Shown here: in pieces, positions 39,630 through 48,826 of the stretch
How positions within the stretch are numbered: the first letter of the stretch is position 1
How the letters are laid out: the number at the start of each line of letters is the position of its first letter
Assembly (NCBI RefSeq): GCF_000424445.1
Contig: NZ_AUJX01000016.1
Coordinates: forward strand, 1 to 64,000
DNA length: 64,000 nucleotides
DNA from: Oribacterium sp. NK2B42
GTDB taxonomy: Bacteria > Bacillota > Clostridia > Lachnospirales > Lachnospiraceae
Reading direction: 5' to 3'
Translations under genes and position numbers: made by a program
The notes under the pieces: generated by a model
Told to the model about the DNA's origin: nothing
Databases searched by the model: none
The model's input: the letters and a program-made list of their open reading frames with translations, nothing else

Positions 39630-39663
39630 AGGGGACGGTTCTCGCCGGCGAGAACCGTCCCCT
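39630..39663. repeat. GGGACGG-family palindrome used as degV terminator
   Basis: AGGGGACGGTTCTCGCC is followed by its exact complement, 17-bp arms, and on the plus strand by GTTGTTTTTTC. The palindrome starts 13 bp past the degV stop, so this copy probably serves as a terminator. It is the rightmost member of the family in the window. Confidence 0.92.
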
Positions 39664-39677
39664 GTTGTTTTTTCAAA

Positions 39678-40661
39678 TCAATCAAGAATTATATTTTCGT
39701 CAAAAATCGAAAAGAAATTATCAGCCTTGCTTTCACTGCCGGCAGTAAGGTCTATATCCTTCCAGAAATCAGATCTGAATCTGATTATATGTTTATCTGT
39801 ATAGCCGTTAAATGCTTTGAAAAAGGCTTCTGTCTTTTGGGCATTCTGTATGAGGACTTTATTTTCGGCAGTAGCTTCTTCATCATAGGAATTGATACAT
39901 TTTATGATGTGATACTTTCCGTCCTGTTCTACCACACCGGATATCTCACCCTGTTCAAGGGCGAAAGCCGTATTGAATCTTGCGTTATGTTCATCGACTC
40001 TTGAAAGGGTCTTTTCAATCTCCGGGTCTTCGCTGTTCTGTCTCGCATAGTAGGCAAAGTTCGCGCCTTTGACATTAACCTTTTTAACAAGATCTTCTGC
40101 AGTTTCTTTATCCGAAACTATGATCTCCTGAATCCTTATGACTTTGACATCGGCATCTGCTATTTCTTCATCCGCTTCGGATACAATGTATTGAGCTGTC
40201 TTGCAGGCCAGAAAATATTCGTTATACATGGCGATGACATCTTCCAAAGAACAATTTCCCATAACCTTTTTGTCCTCTTCGGTAAGTCCGTCATAAAACT
40301 CACCGGAGATTCTTCTGATGGCATCCATATCGGCAGCAGATGCCACGATACCGGTTTCTTTGGCTATGAGATTAAGAGTTTTAATATCCTCAAGAAACTC
40401 TTTCATCCTGGATATAAAATAAGGTCCGTAGGAAGTCTCCTGTTCTCCTTCGAGAGGCAGCTCCCAGATAGATGAGCCCAACGCATTCTGATACCGGTTC
40501 CTTTCTGAAAACAGAACCAGCCTGCACTGTGCTTCAGAATACTCATCAATCGCTTCTGTCCTGCCGGTTATCTCTACACCTTTACACGAAACTAAGCTGC
40601 ATGCCAAAAGCATGCAGCTCAGTAAATACAATATCTTTCTTTTAATTCTTGTGATAATCAT
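39678..40661 (-). CDS. PrsA/SurA-like peptidyl-prolyl isomerase lipoprotein
   Basis: The 327-residue protein has a lipobox (SLVSC, cysteine about residue 26). A helical N-terminal chaperone part follows, then a parvulin-like domain: VIRIQEIIVSDKETAEDLV, FAYYARQNSEDPEI, FALEQGEISGVVEQDGKYHI. The catalytic GGDLG segment of active parvulins is not seen, so it may be a chaperone without isomerase activity. It would fold secreted proteins outside the membrane. Downstream genes follow on the same strand after short gaps. Confidence 0.85.
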   Translation of the reverse strand: MIITRIKRKILYLLSCMLLACSLVSCKGVEITGRTEAIDEYSEAQCRLVLFSERNRYQNALGSSIWELPLEGEQETSYGPYFISRMKEFLEDIKTLNLIAKETGIVASAADMDAIRRISGEFYDGLTEEDKKVMGNCSLEDVIAMYNEYFLACKTAQYIVSEADEEIADADVKVIRIQEIIVSDKETAEDLVKKVNVKGANFAYYARQNSEDPEIEKTLSRVDEHNARFNTAFALEQGEISGVVEQDGKYHIIKCINSYDEEATAENKVLIQNAQKTEAFFKAFNGYTDKHIIRFRSDFWKDIDLTAGSESKADNFFSIFDENIILD

Positions 40662-40683
40662 ATGTTGGAAAATTCTGTAATCT

Positions 40684-41142
40684 CTAATATCTTGTCTTTA
40701 CCATGAAGGCTACCAGGATACCAAGGAGAGCTCCCATAAGCACCTGCAATGGTGTATGTCCGACATACTCCTTGAGCTTCATCTCAAACTCTTCGGGTTT
40801 CCAGTTAAAGGGGTTGTCTTCCAGCATCTTATTGAGAAGCACAGCCTGTTTTCCTGTCTCTCTTCTGACTCCTGTAGCATCATACATTACAACACTTGCA
40901 AGTACAAAGCATATTGCAAAAATCGATGAAGACATACCATGTTCAATGGCCGCCGCTGTAGTCATAGAAACCACGAAGGCGGAGTGGCTGGAGGGCATGC
41001 CTCCCGAGCCCGTCATCCTTTCCCAGTTAATGGTTTTATTAAAATAAGCATCGATCATTGTTTTTATGATCTGAGCAAGAAGCCACGCGACAACCGCAGT
41101 TACAAGCATATAATTATTTAACAAGTCATACGTAAAATTCAT
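40684..41142 (-). CDS. Divergent PAP2 (DUF212) family membrane protein
   Basis: The 152-residue protein has about four membrane helices and the DUF212 motifs SGGMPSSHSAFVVSMTTAAA, DATGVRRETGKQA and GHTPLQVLMGALLG. These resemble the phosphatase site of PAP2 enzymes, including the two active histidines, but the family's substrate is unproven. It is located 6 bp from glgA and may be cotranscribed with it. Confidence 0.9.
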   Translation of the reverse strand: MNFTYDLLNNYMLVTAVVAWLLAQIIKTMIDAYFNKTINWERMTGSGGMPSSHSAFVVSMTTAAAIEHGMSSSIFAICFVLASVVMYDATGVRRETGKQAVLLNKMLEDNPFNWKPEEFEMKLKEYVGHTPLQVLMGALLGILVAFMVKTRY

Positions 41143-41148
41143 CTAAAA

Positions 41149-42594
41149 TCAATATCCTATCAACCAATCGTATAATTCCTGATACTTCAATGCAGAAGTT
41201 CTCCATGAGTAATCGGTTGCCATGGCACGATCTACCATCTTGTTCCAATCACGCTTACGATCATAGTAGATCTTCTCTGCATAACGTATCGTATTGAGCA
41301 TCTCATGAGCATTGTAATTGGTGAAGGAGAAGCCTGTTCCCTTATCCTCATACTCATTGAATGGCTCTACTGTATCTCTCAGACCACCTGTTTCTCTGAC
41401 TATGGGAACAGTTCCGTATCTAAGTGCGATAAGCTGTGAAAGACCGCATGGTTCAAAAAGTGAAGGCATGAGGTACGCATCACAGGCACCGTAAATCTTA
41501 TGGCTTATTTCATTGGAATAATAAATCTGAGCAGATACCTTATTACTATACTTCCAGCCGTAGTGACGGAACATATTCTCATACTTCTCATCACCGGTTC
41601 CGAGAACCACAAACTGAATATCGTCCTGGCAAAGCTCGTCCATGATACATTCAACGAGATCAAGTCCCTTCTGATCAGTAAGTCTGGAAACGATACCGAT
41701 CATCATCTTTCCGGGATCCACATCCATATTCCAATCCTGCTGAAGAGCCCTCTTGTTTTTTGCTTTTTCTTTACGGAAGTTCTTTGCACTGTAATTGAAA
41801 TTCAGGTACTTATCAGTCTCCGGATTCCACTCATCATAATCAATTCCGTTTACGATACCGCGGAGATCATGCTCCCTTGCTCTCAAGAGTCCATCGAGAC
41901 CTTCACCGTAGAATGGCATCTTTATTTCTTCCGCATAGGTGTCGGAAACAGTTGTGATGGCATCGGCATAAACGATACCTCCCTTAAGGAGGTTACCGTC
42001 CTTCTTGCACTCGAGCTTATCAGAAGTGAAATAATAATCACTTAACTGAGTGAATCTCTGAATAGTCTTAACATCCCAGACACCCTGGAACTTCAGGTTA
42101 TGGATGGTGATAACCGACTTTATGGAACGGTAGAACTCCCCGCCCGCAAACTTGTCATGTAAAAGAACAGGTACAAGACCGGTCTGCCAGTCATGGCAAT
42201 GGATCAGATCCGGATGCCAGTCAAGTAAAGGCAATGCTGAAAGCGCTGCATAACAGAAGAAGCAGAATTTCTCAAGATCCCAATACCAGTCACCATAAGG
42301 TCTGTCGCCTGAAAAATATGACTCATTGTCAATGAAATAATAGGTTACTCCGTCTTTTTCATATTTAAGAACACCTACATAGCGGGACTGCCCGAGATAA
42401 TCCATGTAAAAGTGTGTAACATACTCCATCTTCTGACGCCATTCCCATGGAATGCACATGTACTTAGGAATCATTACACGACAATCATAATAACGCTTAT
42501 CGATGGTCTTCGGAAGAGAACCAACAACATCGGCAAGTCCGCCGGTTTTGATAAAAGGAACCGATTCCGATCCAAGCATCAATATATTCTTCAT
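41149..42594 (-). CDS. glgA: Glycogen synthase (ADP-glucose), GT5 family
   Basis: The 481-residue enzyme adds glucose from ADP-glucose to glycogen. It has the N-terminal KTGGLADVVGSLPK loop that binds ADP-glucose, IHCHDWQTGLVPVLL, IHNLKFQGVWD, GIVNGIDYDEWNP, GIVSRLTDQKGLDL and the acceptor/phosphate region MPSLFEPCGLSQLIALRYGT with EPCG. I place the start at 42594 (MKNILMLG), preceded by GGGAGG; the frame extends 18 bp further upstream. No other glg genes are in the window. Confidence 0.96.
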   Translation of the reverse strand: MKNILMLGSESVPFIKTGGLADVVGSLPKTIDKRYYDCRVMIPKYMCIPWEWRQKMEYVTHFYMDYLGQSRYVGVLKYEKDGVTYYFIDNESYFSGDRPYGDWYWDLEKFCFFCYAALSALPLLDWHPDLIHCHDWQTGLVPVLLHDKFAGGEFYRSIKSVITIHNLKFQGVWDVKTIQRFTQLSDYYFTSDKLECKKDGNLLKGGIVYADAITTVSDTYAEEIKMPFYGEGLDGLLRAREHDLRGIVNGIDYDEWNPETDKYLNFNYSAKNFRKEKAKNKRALQQDWNMDVDPGKMMIGIVSRLTDQKGLDLVECIMDELCQDDIQFVVLGTGDEKYENMFRHYGWKYSNKVSAQIYYSNEISHKIYGACDAYLMPSLFEPCGLSQLIALRYGTVPIVRETGGLRDTVEPFNEYEDKGTGFSFTNYNAHEMLNTIRYAEKIYYDRKRDWNKMVDRAMATDYSWRTSALKYQELYDWLIGY

Positions 42595-42673
42595 ATTTTT
42601 GCAGCCTCCCAACTTTTATTAGGTTTAAGTATCATCTTGTAAAATTTAAGAATACACAATATAACTTCTACTA

Positions 42674-44338
42674 TTATACTTCTTTCAGCCTGTCATTAGC
42701 AAGTTTTTTAAGCTCTCTGGCATTGGCAAGAACAGCATCCGTAACTCTGCCTCCAGCAAGAAGTCTCGCAAGCTCCATAACGGATTCATCATCAGACAGT
42801 CTTCTGATATCCGTATGAGTATGTCCGCCCTCAGAAAGCTTTTCTATACAGAAATGTATATTGGCCTTTGCCGCGATCTGAGGCAGATGGGTTATCAGTA
42901 TAACCTGGTGATTCTGAGCTATCTTTTTTAGCTTTTCAGATACCTTCTCCGCCGTTCTGCCGGAAATACCCGTATCTATCTCATCAAAGATAAGCGTAGG
43001 TATCTCATCAGTATCAGCCAGCACAGTTTTGATTGAAAGCATTATACGGCTCAACTCACCGCCGGATGCAACTTCACTTAAAGGTCTCACCGGTTCTCCC
43101 GGATTCAGACTTACCACAAAGTGTGCCTCGTCCTTTCCGTTTGATCCGGGCTCCTTAAGCTCCGAAAAAACCATATCAAAACGGACATCAAGGAATCCCA
43201 TTTCCGTCATTTCGGATCGAATTCTTTCACACAGTATCTCGGCACCTTTTTTTCTTTTGGCTGTCAGCTCCCCACAGAGCTTTAAAAGTTCTGTTTCGGA
43301 TTTTTTCAGCGCCTTTTGGCACTTCTCTCTTTCCGCATCATAATCTTCCAGCAATCTGAGTCTTTCCTGTTTCATCAGGAGAGCTGTTTCAGCTTTTTCC
43401 ACTGTACCTCCATACTTGGCCATGACTCCACGGATATAATCAAGACGCTCTGTGATTTCCTGAAAGTCTTCCTCGTCAAAATCGTTTTTATCGAGGTAAT
43501 GATCCAGCTCCCTTATGGTATCTTCGGAAATAGACTGAAGATCATACAGACTGTCGCTGATGTTCTGCAGGCTTTCATCATAGTTAAGGGCTTCCTGTAT
43601 GGACTTTATGGCTGTGCTGAAATCAACCTCATCCATTACGGCTCTTGCCTTCTGAACAGAACCATAGATTTTTTGTATATTCTGGTATTTCTTATATTTC
43701 AGGGCGAGCTCCTCTTCTTCGCCTTCCTTAAGCTCTGCCTTCTCGATGTCTTCGATTTCGAATTTAAGGAAATCCAGTTCCCGGAGTCTCTCCGCTTCGT
43801 TCATATCAAAGCCCGCAAGCTTACCCTTGATAGCGGTATATTCATGATATTTATCGCTTATGTCTTTTCTTAAATCCGCAGTATCCTTAATCTGGAAATC
43901 ATCAAGAACCTTAAGATGATAACCATCCCGGAGCAATGACTGATGTTCATGCTGTCCGTGAATGTCTATCAGAAGCTCGGTAACTTTTCTCAGTTTTGAA
44001 AGAGTTGCGGTTTCATCATTGATCTTGATTTCCGATCTTGTGTTGGAAATCTTTCTTTTGATGATAACCTGTCCGTCCTCCGGCTCAACATCAAGGGCAC
44101 GCATCTCCGCTTCCTGATGCTCACTGAGTCCGCCGAAAACTATTTCAACAAAGCCGGATTCCTTTCCGCTTCTGATCATATCTTTGTTGGCCTTGGAACC
44201 AAGGCACAGATTGATGGATCCTATCAATATGGACTTACCTGCACCGGTTTCACCTGTAAGGATATTGAGCCCGGGTCCGAACTCAACCTCCGCAGAATCA
44301 ATCAGTGCAAGATCTTTTACATGTAGATGATATAGCAT
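42674..44338 (-). CDS. recN: DNA repair protein RecN
   Basis: The 554-residue SMC-like ATPase of double-strand break repair has Walker A LTGETGAGKSILIGSI (about residue 30), IHGQHEHQSLL, a long coiled-coil middle, signature VASGGELSRIMLSIK and Walker B TLIFDEIDTGISGRTA. The order argR-recN is that of other Firmicutes, where spoIVB and spo0A usually follow recN. Here glgA follows instead. Confidence 0.97.
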   Translation of the reverse strand: MLYHLHVKDLALIDSAEVEFGPGLNILTGETGAGKSILIGSINLCLGSKANKDMIRSGKESGFVEIVFGGLSEHQEAEMRALDVEPEDGQVIIKRKISNTRSEIKINDETATLSKLRKVTELLIDIHGQHEHQSLLRDGYHLKVLDDFQIKDTADLRKDISDKYHEYTAIKGKLAGFDMNEAERLRELDFLKFEIEDIEKAELKEGEEEELALKYKKYQNIQKIYGSVQKARAVMDEVDFSTAIKSIQEALNYDESLQNISDSLYDLQSISEDTIRELDHYLDKNDFDEEDFQEITERLDYIRGVMAKYGGTVEKAETALLMKQERLRLLEDYDAEREKCQKALKKSETELLKLCGELTAKRKKGAEILCERIRSEMTEMGFLDVRFDMVFSELKEPGSNGKDEAHFVVSLNPGEPVRPLSEVASGGELSRIMLSIKTVLADTDEIPTLIFDEIDTGISGRTAEKVSEKLKKIAQNHQVILITHLPQIAAKANIHFCIEKLSEGGHTHTDIRRLSDDESVMELARLLAGGRVTDAVLANARELKKLANDRLKEV

Positions 44339-44422
44339 TTTGTCTCCTCTTTTAACAGTTCAGCAGGTGAACTGTTACATCTCTTTAAGTTTCTTTATCA
44401 TCCGGTAAATATCATAAATTCA

Positions 44423-44872
44423 TCAGCCCATTATTTCCCGGATACGTTTCTTTATATCTTCCGCATCCTGGGCATTTTTCATGGCGCACATGATAGTATC
44501 GTCACCCGCAAGGGTTCCGACAATTTTCTCAAGTCTGAACTGGTCCAATGCCGCAGCAACTGCATTGGCCATGCCTGACATGGTACGGATAACCAGAAGA
44601 TTTCCGGCAGTATCCATACTCATGAGTGCTTCCCTCAGAACTCTTATATATTTCTCAGAGTATACCTGTTCCTCTTTTTCGATGATCTTGTAATACTGGA
44701 CTCCGTCATTGTCCGCAACCTTACTGAGCTTAAGCTCCTTGATATCTCTGGATACGGTTGCCTGAGTGACCTTATATCCTTCTTTTATCAGAATATCCGC
44801 AAGCTCTTCCTGTGTACCTATGCGCATGCGGCCAACAAGCTCAATTATTTTCTGGTGCCGTGATTTCTTCAT
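44423..44872 (-). CDS. argR: Arginine repressor ArgR
   Basis: The 149-residue protein has the N-terminal winged helix (RHQKIIELVGRMRIGTQEEL, then VTQATVSRDIKELKLSKV) and the C-terminal arginine-binding/oligomerisation domain (VAAALDQFRLEKIVGTLAGD then DTIMCAMKN). With arginine it would repress biosynthetic genes, probably including argG through the boxes at 63958-63997. It sits in the conserved nadK-argR-recN order. Confidence 0.96.
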   Translation of the reverse strand: MKKSRHQKIIELVGRMRIGTQEELADILIKEGYKVTQATVSRDIKELKLSKVADNDGVQYYKIIEKEEQVYSEKYIRVLREALMSMDTAGNLLVIRTMSGMANAVAAALDQFRLEKIVGTLAGDDTIMCAMKNAQDAEDIKKRIREIMG

Positions 44873-45016
44873 CTCAGCTCTCCTTCGTCTGCTTTATCCC
44901 GATAGTTTCTGTAATTGTTTAATGCTTAAGCCGTAGGATCTTCGGCTTCAATGTATTCTGCAGGAACACATCCGCCGACGGTCAACGGTGAGTTTTCGCT
45001 TCCCGACTTACACAGG

Positions 45017-45835
45017 TCATCGTTCACTGTCCAGCTTTTCCCTAAGGGTCTCAAGGAAGCTTCCTTCTCTTAATTTGATAAGGGTTGTGAGCTCATTTGC
45101 TTTACGTACTGTAACAAGATCACCCTCCTGTAGCTCTATCACATGCTCACCATCAAAGGCCACCATCTCTCCGGGTGATTCGATGGTTATCTCTATACGG
45201 CTTGAAGCCGGTAATACAACAGGCCTGCTGCTCGTACTGTGGGCACATATGGGATTCATGATGATCACCGGTGAACCGGGTGCCACTATAGGTCCGCCTG
45301 CAGACAGATTGTAGGCTGTTGAGCCTGTAGGAGTGGCGAAAAGAATTCCGTCCGCTATATAACTGCTGAGGAACTTCCCGTCACACACAACAGAAAACTT
45401 TGTAACCATGATGCCTTTACTGCGGGTGATAAGTATTTCGTTAAGTGCGGTTCCCCTGCCTATGACTTCACCGTTACGTCTCAGACTTCCGTGAAGCATG
45501 CCTCTTACATCTCTCAGATAGTCATGTCTTATAAGTCTGTCCAGAGCTTCCGGTATCTGTTCCTTTTCAGATACTTCAGTGAGATATCCGAGATGCCCTG
45601 CATTAATACCAAGTATGGGGGTGTCCTGACCCCTCAGTACTCCGGCAACTCTTAACATAGTGCCGTCACCGCCGATGCTGACGATGGCATCGGCATCGTT
45701 GAAATCGTCTCTTGTATAGTTTTCCTGAAGAAGTGCCCTGTGGTGAACTCCCCTTGAATCAAGATACTCTTCAACTGTCTTCAGAAAATCCAGGGCTTCT
45801 GTTTTACTTTTATTTACTACCAATATTACATTCAT
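45017..45835 (-). CDS. nadK: NAD kinase
   Basis: The 272-residue enzyme phosphorylates NAD to NADP. It has the GGDGT motif (VSIGGDGTMLRVAGVL), INAGHLGYLTE, the ALNEILITR segment with NE, and YIADGILFATPTGSTAYNLS followed by GGPIV. It is located between argR and tlyA as in most Clostridia. Confidence 0.97.
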   Translation of the reverse strand: MNVILVVNKSKTEALDFLKTVEEYLDSRGVHHRALLQENYTRDDFNDADAIVSIGGDGTMLRVAGVLRGQDTPILGINAGHLGYLTEVSEKEQIPEALDRLIRHDYLRDVRGMLHGSLRRNGEVIGRGTALNEILITRSKGIMVTKFSVVCDGKFLSSYIADGILFATPTGSTAYNLSAGGPIVAPGSPVIIMNPICAHSTSSRPVVLPASSRIEITIESPGEMVAFDGEHVIELQEGDLVTVRKANELTTLIKLREGSFLETLREKLDSER

Positions 45836-45970
45836 GTTAGTCTCGATATATATATCAGATCTGATTTAGCTTGGCACTCCCCCGGGGATTTCTGTTCTCA
45901 GGGAATATCCTTCAAGCCATAGTCACAATGGATCATTTAATTTCCTGCATATCAGGTGATGCTTTAACGA

Positions 45971-46789
45971 TCACTTTATATCCAGCATATCGTGTGATGC
46001 ATCAACGATCTTTACAGCCTCATCATGAAGCCATGTAAGATCTGTTTCTTCGCTTTCCCCGGGCACAAGCTCAGCAAGATACTCGATATTGCCCTCCGGT
46101 CCTTTTATGGGACTGAAGGTAAGTCCTTTGAGAACAAATCCTATGGAGTAAGCAAAGGATAATGTCTTTTCAATGACTTCGGTATGAACCTTTTTGTCAC
46201 GGACAACGCCTTTTTTCCCAACCTGGTCTCTTCCGGCTTCGAACTGCGGCTTAATGAGACAGACCACCTGGCAGTCATCATTGATAAGAGTTTTCACAAC
46301 GGGAAGCACCAGCTTCAGACTTATAAAGCTTACATCGATGGAAACAAGGCTTGCCTTCTCACCGAGATCCTCGGGGGTCACATATCTTATGTTGGTTTTC
46401 TCCATACATACAACACGTTCATCATTTCGAAGCTTCCAGTCAAGCTGTCCGTGTCCAACATCAATGGCAAAAACCTTTACCGCTCCGTTCTGAAGCATGC
46501 AGTCTGTAAAGCCTCCGGTGCTGGCGCCTATGTCAAGGCAAACCTTTCCTTCACAGGAAACCCCGAATTCCTTTATGGCTTTTTCAAGCTTCAGACCTCC
46601 TCTCGAAACGTAAGGAAGTACATTGCCTCTTACCTCGATGGAAACCTCCGGATCAAAGGTTGTTCCGGCCTTATCCTCCTTTTGTCCTTCAACATATACG
46701 ATTCCTGCCATTATAGTACGTTTTGCTTTTTCTCTTGACTCCGCAAGACCTTTGTTCACAAGCAAAACATCCAGTCTTTCTTTCTTCAA
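45971..46789 (-). CDS. tlyA: TlyA family rRNA 2'-O-methyltransferase
   Basis: The 272-residue protein has an N-terminal S4 RNA-binding domain (RLDVLLVNKGLAESREKAKR, IMAGIVYVEG). An FtsJ-type SAM domain follows, with DIGASTGGFTDCMLQNGA and the catalytic Lys-Asp-Lys-Glu series (VSIDVSFISLK, LIKPQFEAG). TlyA enzymes methylate cytidines in 16S and 23S rRNA; the exact positions here are unknown. It belongs to the dxs-tlyA-nadK block. Confidence 0.94.
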   Translation of the reverse strand: MKKERLDVLLVNKGLAESREKAKRTIMAGIVYVEGQKEDKAGTTFDPEVSIEVRGNVLPYVSRGGLKLEKAIKEFGVSCEGKVCLDIGASTGGFTDCMLQNGAVKVFAIDVGHGQLDWKLRNDERVVCMEKTNIRYVTPEDLGEKASLVSIDVSFISLKLVLPVVKTLINDDCQVVCLIKPQFEAGRDQVGKKGVVRDKKVHTEVIEKTLSFAYSIGFVLKGLTFSPIKGPEGNIEYLAELVPGESEETDLTWLHDEAVKIVDASHDMLDIK

Positions 46790-46922
46790 TACTATCCCCT
46801 TTATAATTTACAAGACATATCTCAGACTGACCTCCATCTTTCTGAGATGTTGTGCAAATATCTTTGTATGATCACATATTTTAGCCTTTTTATACAGACT
46901 ACAGTATGCACATCCTGCATCA

Positions 46923-48812
46923 TCAATCCTGTTTTGTACCTTCACATCCGAAATCAATGATGCCCTTTTCATTGAGAAGCTTCATGACGGATTCACTGTC
47001 AATATGAAGTCCTTCCCTGAGTTTTGTAACATTACCATGCTCCACGTATTTGTCGGGAAGGGTTACAGTCACAACTTTTATCTCAGGATGGTTTTCCAGA
47101 ACATACGCCTGAACCTGTATTCCGAAACCGCCCTGCTTGACATTTTCTTCAAGCGTAACTATGACCTTATGGTCTTTAACAAGCTCATCGATCATATGTG
47201 TATCTATGGGCTTAACAAAGCGGGCATTGACCAGTGTGAGATCATAGCCTCTCTTTAATGCCTTGTCTCTGATATGTTCAGCTGTGGAAACCATGGAACC
47301 TGCCGCAAAAAGGGCAATGTCTCTGCCTTTATAAATAAGCTCTGACCTGCCATATTCTATTGGCTCCTTAAACTCACTGAGTCCCTGATAAGCCACGCCT
47401 CTCGGATATCTGATGCTTATGGGGAGAGGATACTTCATGGCAAATTCCATCATCATCTCAAGCTCCCCTGCATTCTTCGGTGCCATGACCGTCATGTTGG
47501 GGATGGAGGTAAGGAAGCTGTAGTCAAAAATACCCTGGTGAGTCTCTCCGTCAGAACCCACAAGTCCTGCTCTGTCTATGCAGAAAACCACAGGCAGTTT
47601 CTGAAGGCATACATCATGAACTATCTGATCGTAGGCTCTCTGAAGGAAGCTTGAGTAAACCGCAAAAACAGGTTTGAGTCCGTTGGAAGCCATTCCGGCT
47701 GCACTGGTTACTGCATGCTGTTCGGCTATTCCCACATCAAAAAACCTTTTGGGAAATTCCTCTGAAAATCTGGTGAGTCCCGTACCATCCGGCATAGCCG
47801 CAGTGATTCCGACAATTTTTTTATTGTCCTTTGCAAGCTCGCAGATTTTGTCTGAAAATACTTCCGTATAGGTCTTTCCTCCGTTTGAGAGAGTTTTTCC
47901 GGTGTTAATATTAAAAGGAGAAACCCCGTGATATCTTGCAGGGAATTTTTCCGCAGGTTTATAACCCTTGCCCTTCTTGGTTATCACATGCACAAGAACG
48001 GCATGATTGATACGCTTTGCTTCATTAATGGTGCGTTCAACCTCTTTTATATTGTGACCGTCTATGGGACCGAGATAAGTGATGCCCATGTCTTCAAAAA
48101 GCATCCCCGGAATGACCAGCTGCTTAAGCGAGTTTTTCGCCTGCTGTATCTGATGAACGAGAGCTTCACCCACCACGGGGACCTTCAGAAGAGTTCCTCC
48201 CACATCCACCTTCAGACGGTTATATCCGCTGTCAGAACGAAGGCCGTTGAGATACTTGGACATTCCGCCTACATTTTTGGATATGGACATCTTGTTGTCA
48301 TTTAAGACAATTATGAAATTCTTCTTCATGCGGGAAGCGTTGTTGAGACCCTCGTAAGCGAGACCGCCGGTGAGAGAACCATCTCCGATGACGGATACCA
48401 CTGTATAGTTTTCGCCTTTTATATCTCTGGCTTCCGCAATACCCATGCCCGCGGAAATGGATGTTGAGCTGTGACCGGTGCCGAAGCAGTCATAAGGACT
48501 TTCGGCACGCTTTGGGAATCCGCTTATACCATGGTACTGCCTTAGCCCGTCAAAATCATCCTTCCTGCCGGAAAGGATCTTGTGGGTGTAAGCCTGATGT
48601 CCAACGTCCCAGACTATCTTATCCTTGGGAAGATCAAGAGCTCTGAATAAACCGATGGTCAGCTCAACCACGCCGAGATTTGACGCGAGATGTCCGCCGT
48701 ACTCAGAGGTTTTTTCTATTATAAATTTTCTGATTTCGGAAGCCAGCTGCTGAAGTTCCTTATCGTTGAGCTTCTTTAAATCAGCAGGTCCGTGTATATC
48801 ATCAAGTAGCAT
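46923..48812 (-). CDS. dxs: 1-deoxy-D-xylulose-5-phosphate synthase
   Basis: The 629-residue thiamine-diphosphate enzyme is the first step of the MEP isoprenoid pathway, joining pyruvate and glyceraldehyde 3-phosphate. Motifs: GGHLASNLGVVELTIGL, WDVGHQAYTHKIL, the ThDP-binding GDGSLTGGLAYEGLN, LNDNKMSISKNVGG, and the transketolase-like FAVYSSFLQRAYDQIVHDVC. It starts 14 bp after ispA, and they are probably cotranscribed. Confidence 0.97.
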   Translation of the reverse strand: MLLDDIHGPADLKKLNDKELQQLASEIRKFIIEKTSEYGGHLASNLGVVELTIGLFRALDLPKDKIVWDVGHQAYTHKILSGRKDDFDGLRQYHGISGFPKRAESPYDCFGTGHSSTSISAGMGIAEARDIKGENYTVVSVIGDGSLTGGLAYEGLNNASRMKKNFIIVLNDNKMSISKNVGGMSKYLNGLRSDSGYNRLKVDVGGTLLKVPVVGEALVHQIQQAKNSLKQLVIPGMLFEDMGITYLGPIDGHNIKEVERTINEAKRINHAVLVHVITKKGKGYKPAEKFPARYHGVSPFNINTGKTLSNGGKTYTEVFSDKICELAKDNKKIVGITAAMPDGTGLTRFSEEFPKRFFDVGIAEQHAVTSAAGMASNGLKPVFAVYSSFLQRAYDQIVHDVCLQKLPVVFCIDRAGLVGSDGETHQGIFDYSFLTSIPNMTVMAPKNAGELEMMMEFAMKYPLPISIRYPRGVAYQGLSEFKEPIEYGRSELIYKGRDIALFAAGSMVSTAEHIRDKALKRGYDLTLVNARFVKPIDTHMIDELVKDHKVIVTLEENVKQGGFGIQVQAYVLENHPEIKVVTVTLPDKYVEHGNVTKLREGLHIDSESVMKLLNEKGIIDFGCEGTKQD

Positions 48813-48826
48813 TTCGATAACTTTCT

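Noticed and set aside
44902-45020. Small open frame between argR and nadK on the minus strand
   Set aside because: It starts at a GTG inside nadK without a ribosome binding site and has no recognisable domain.
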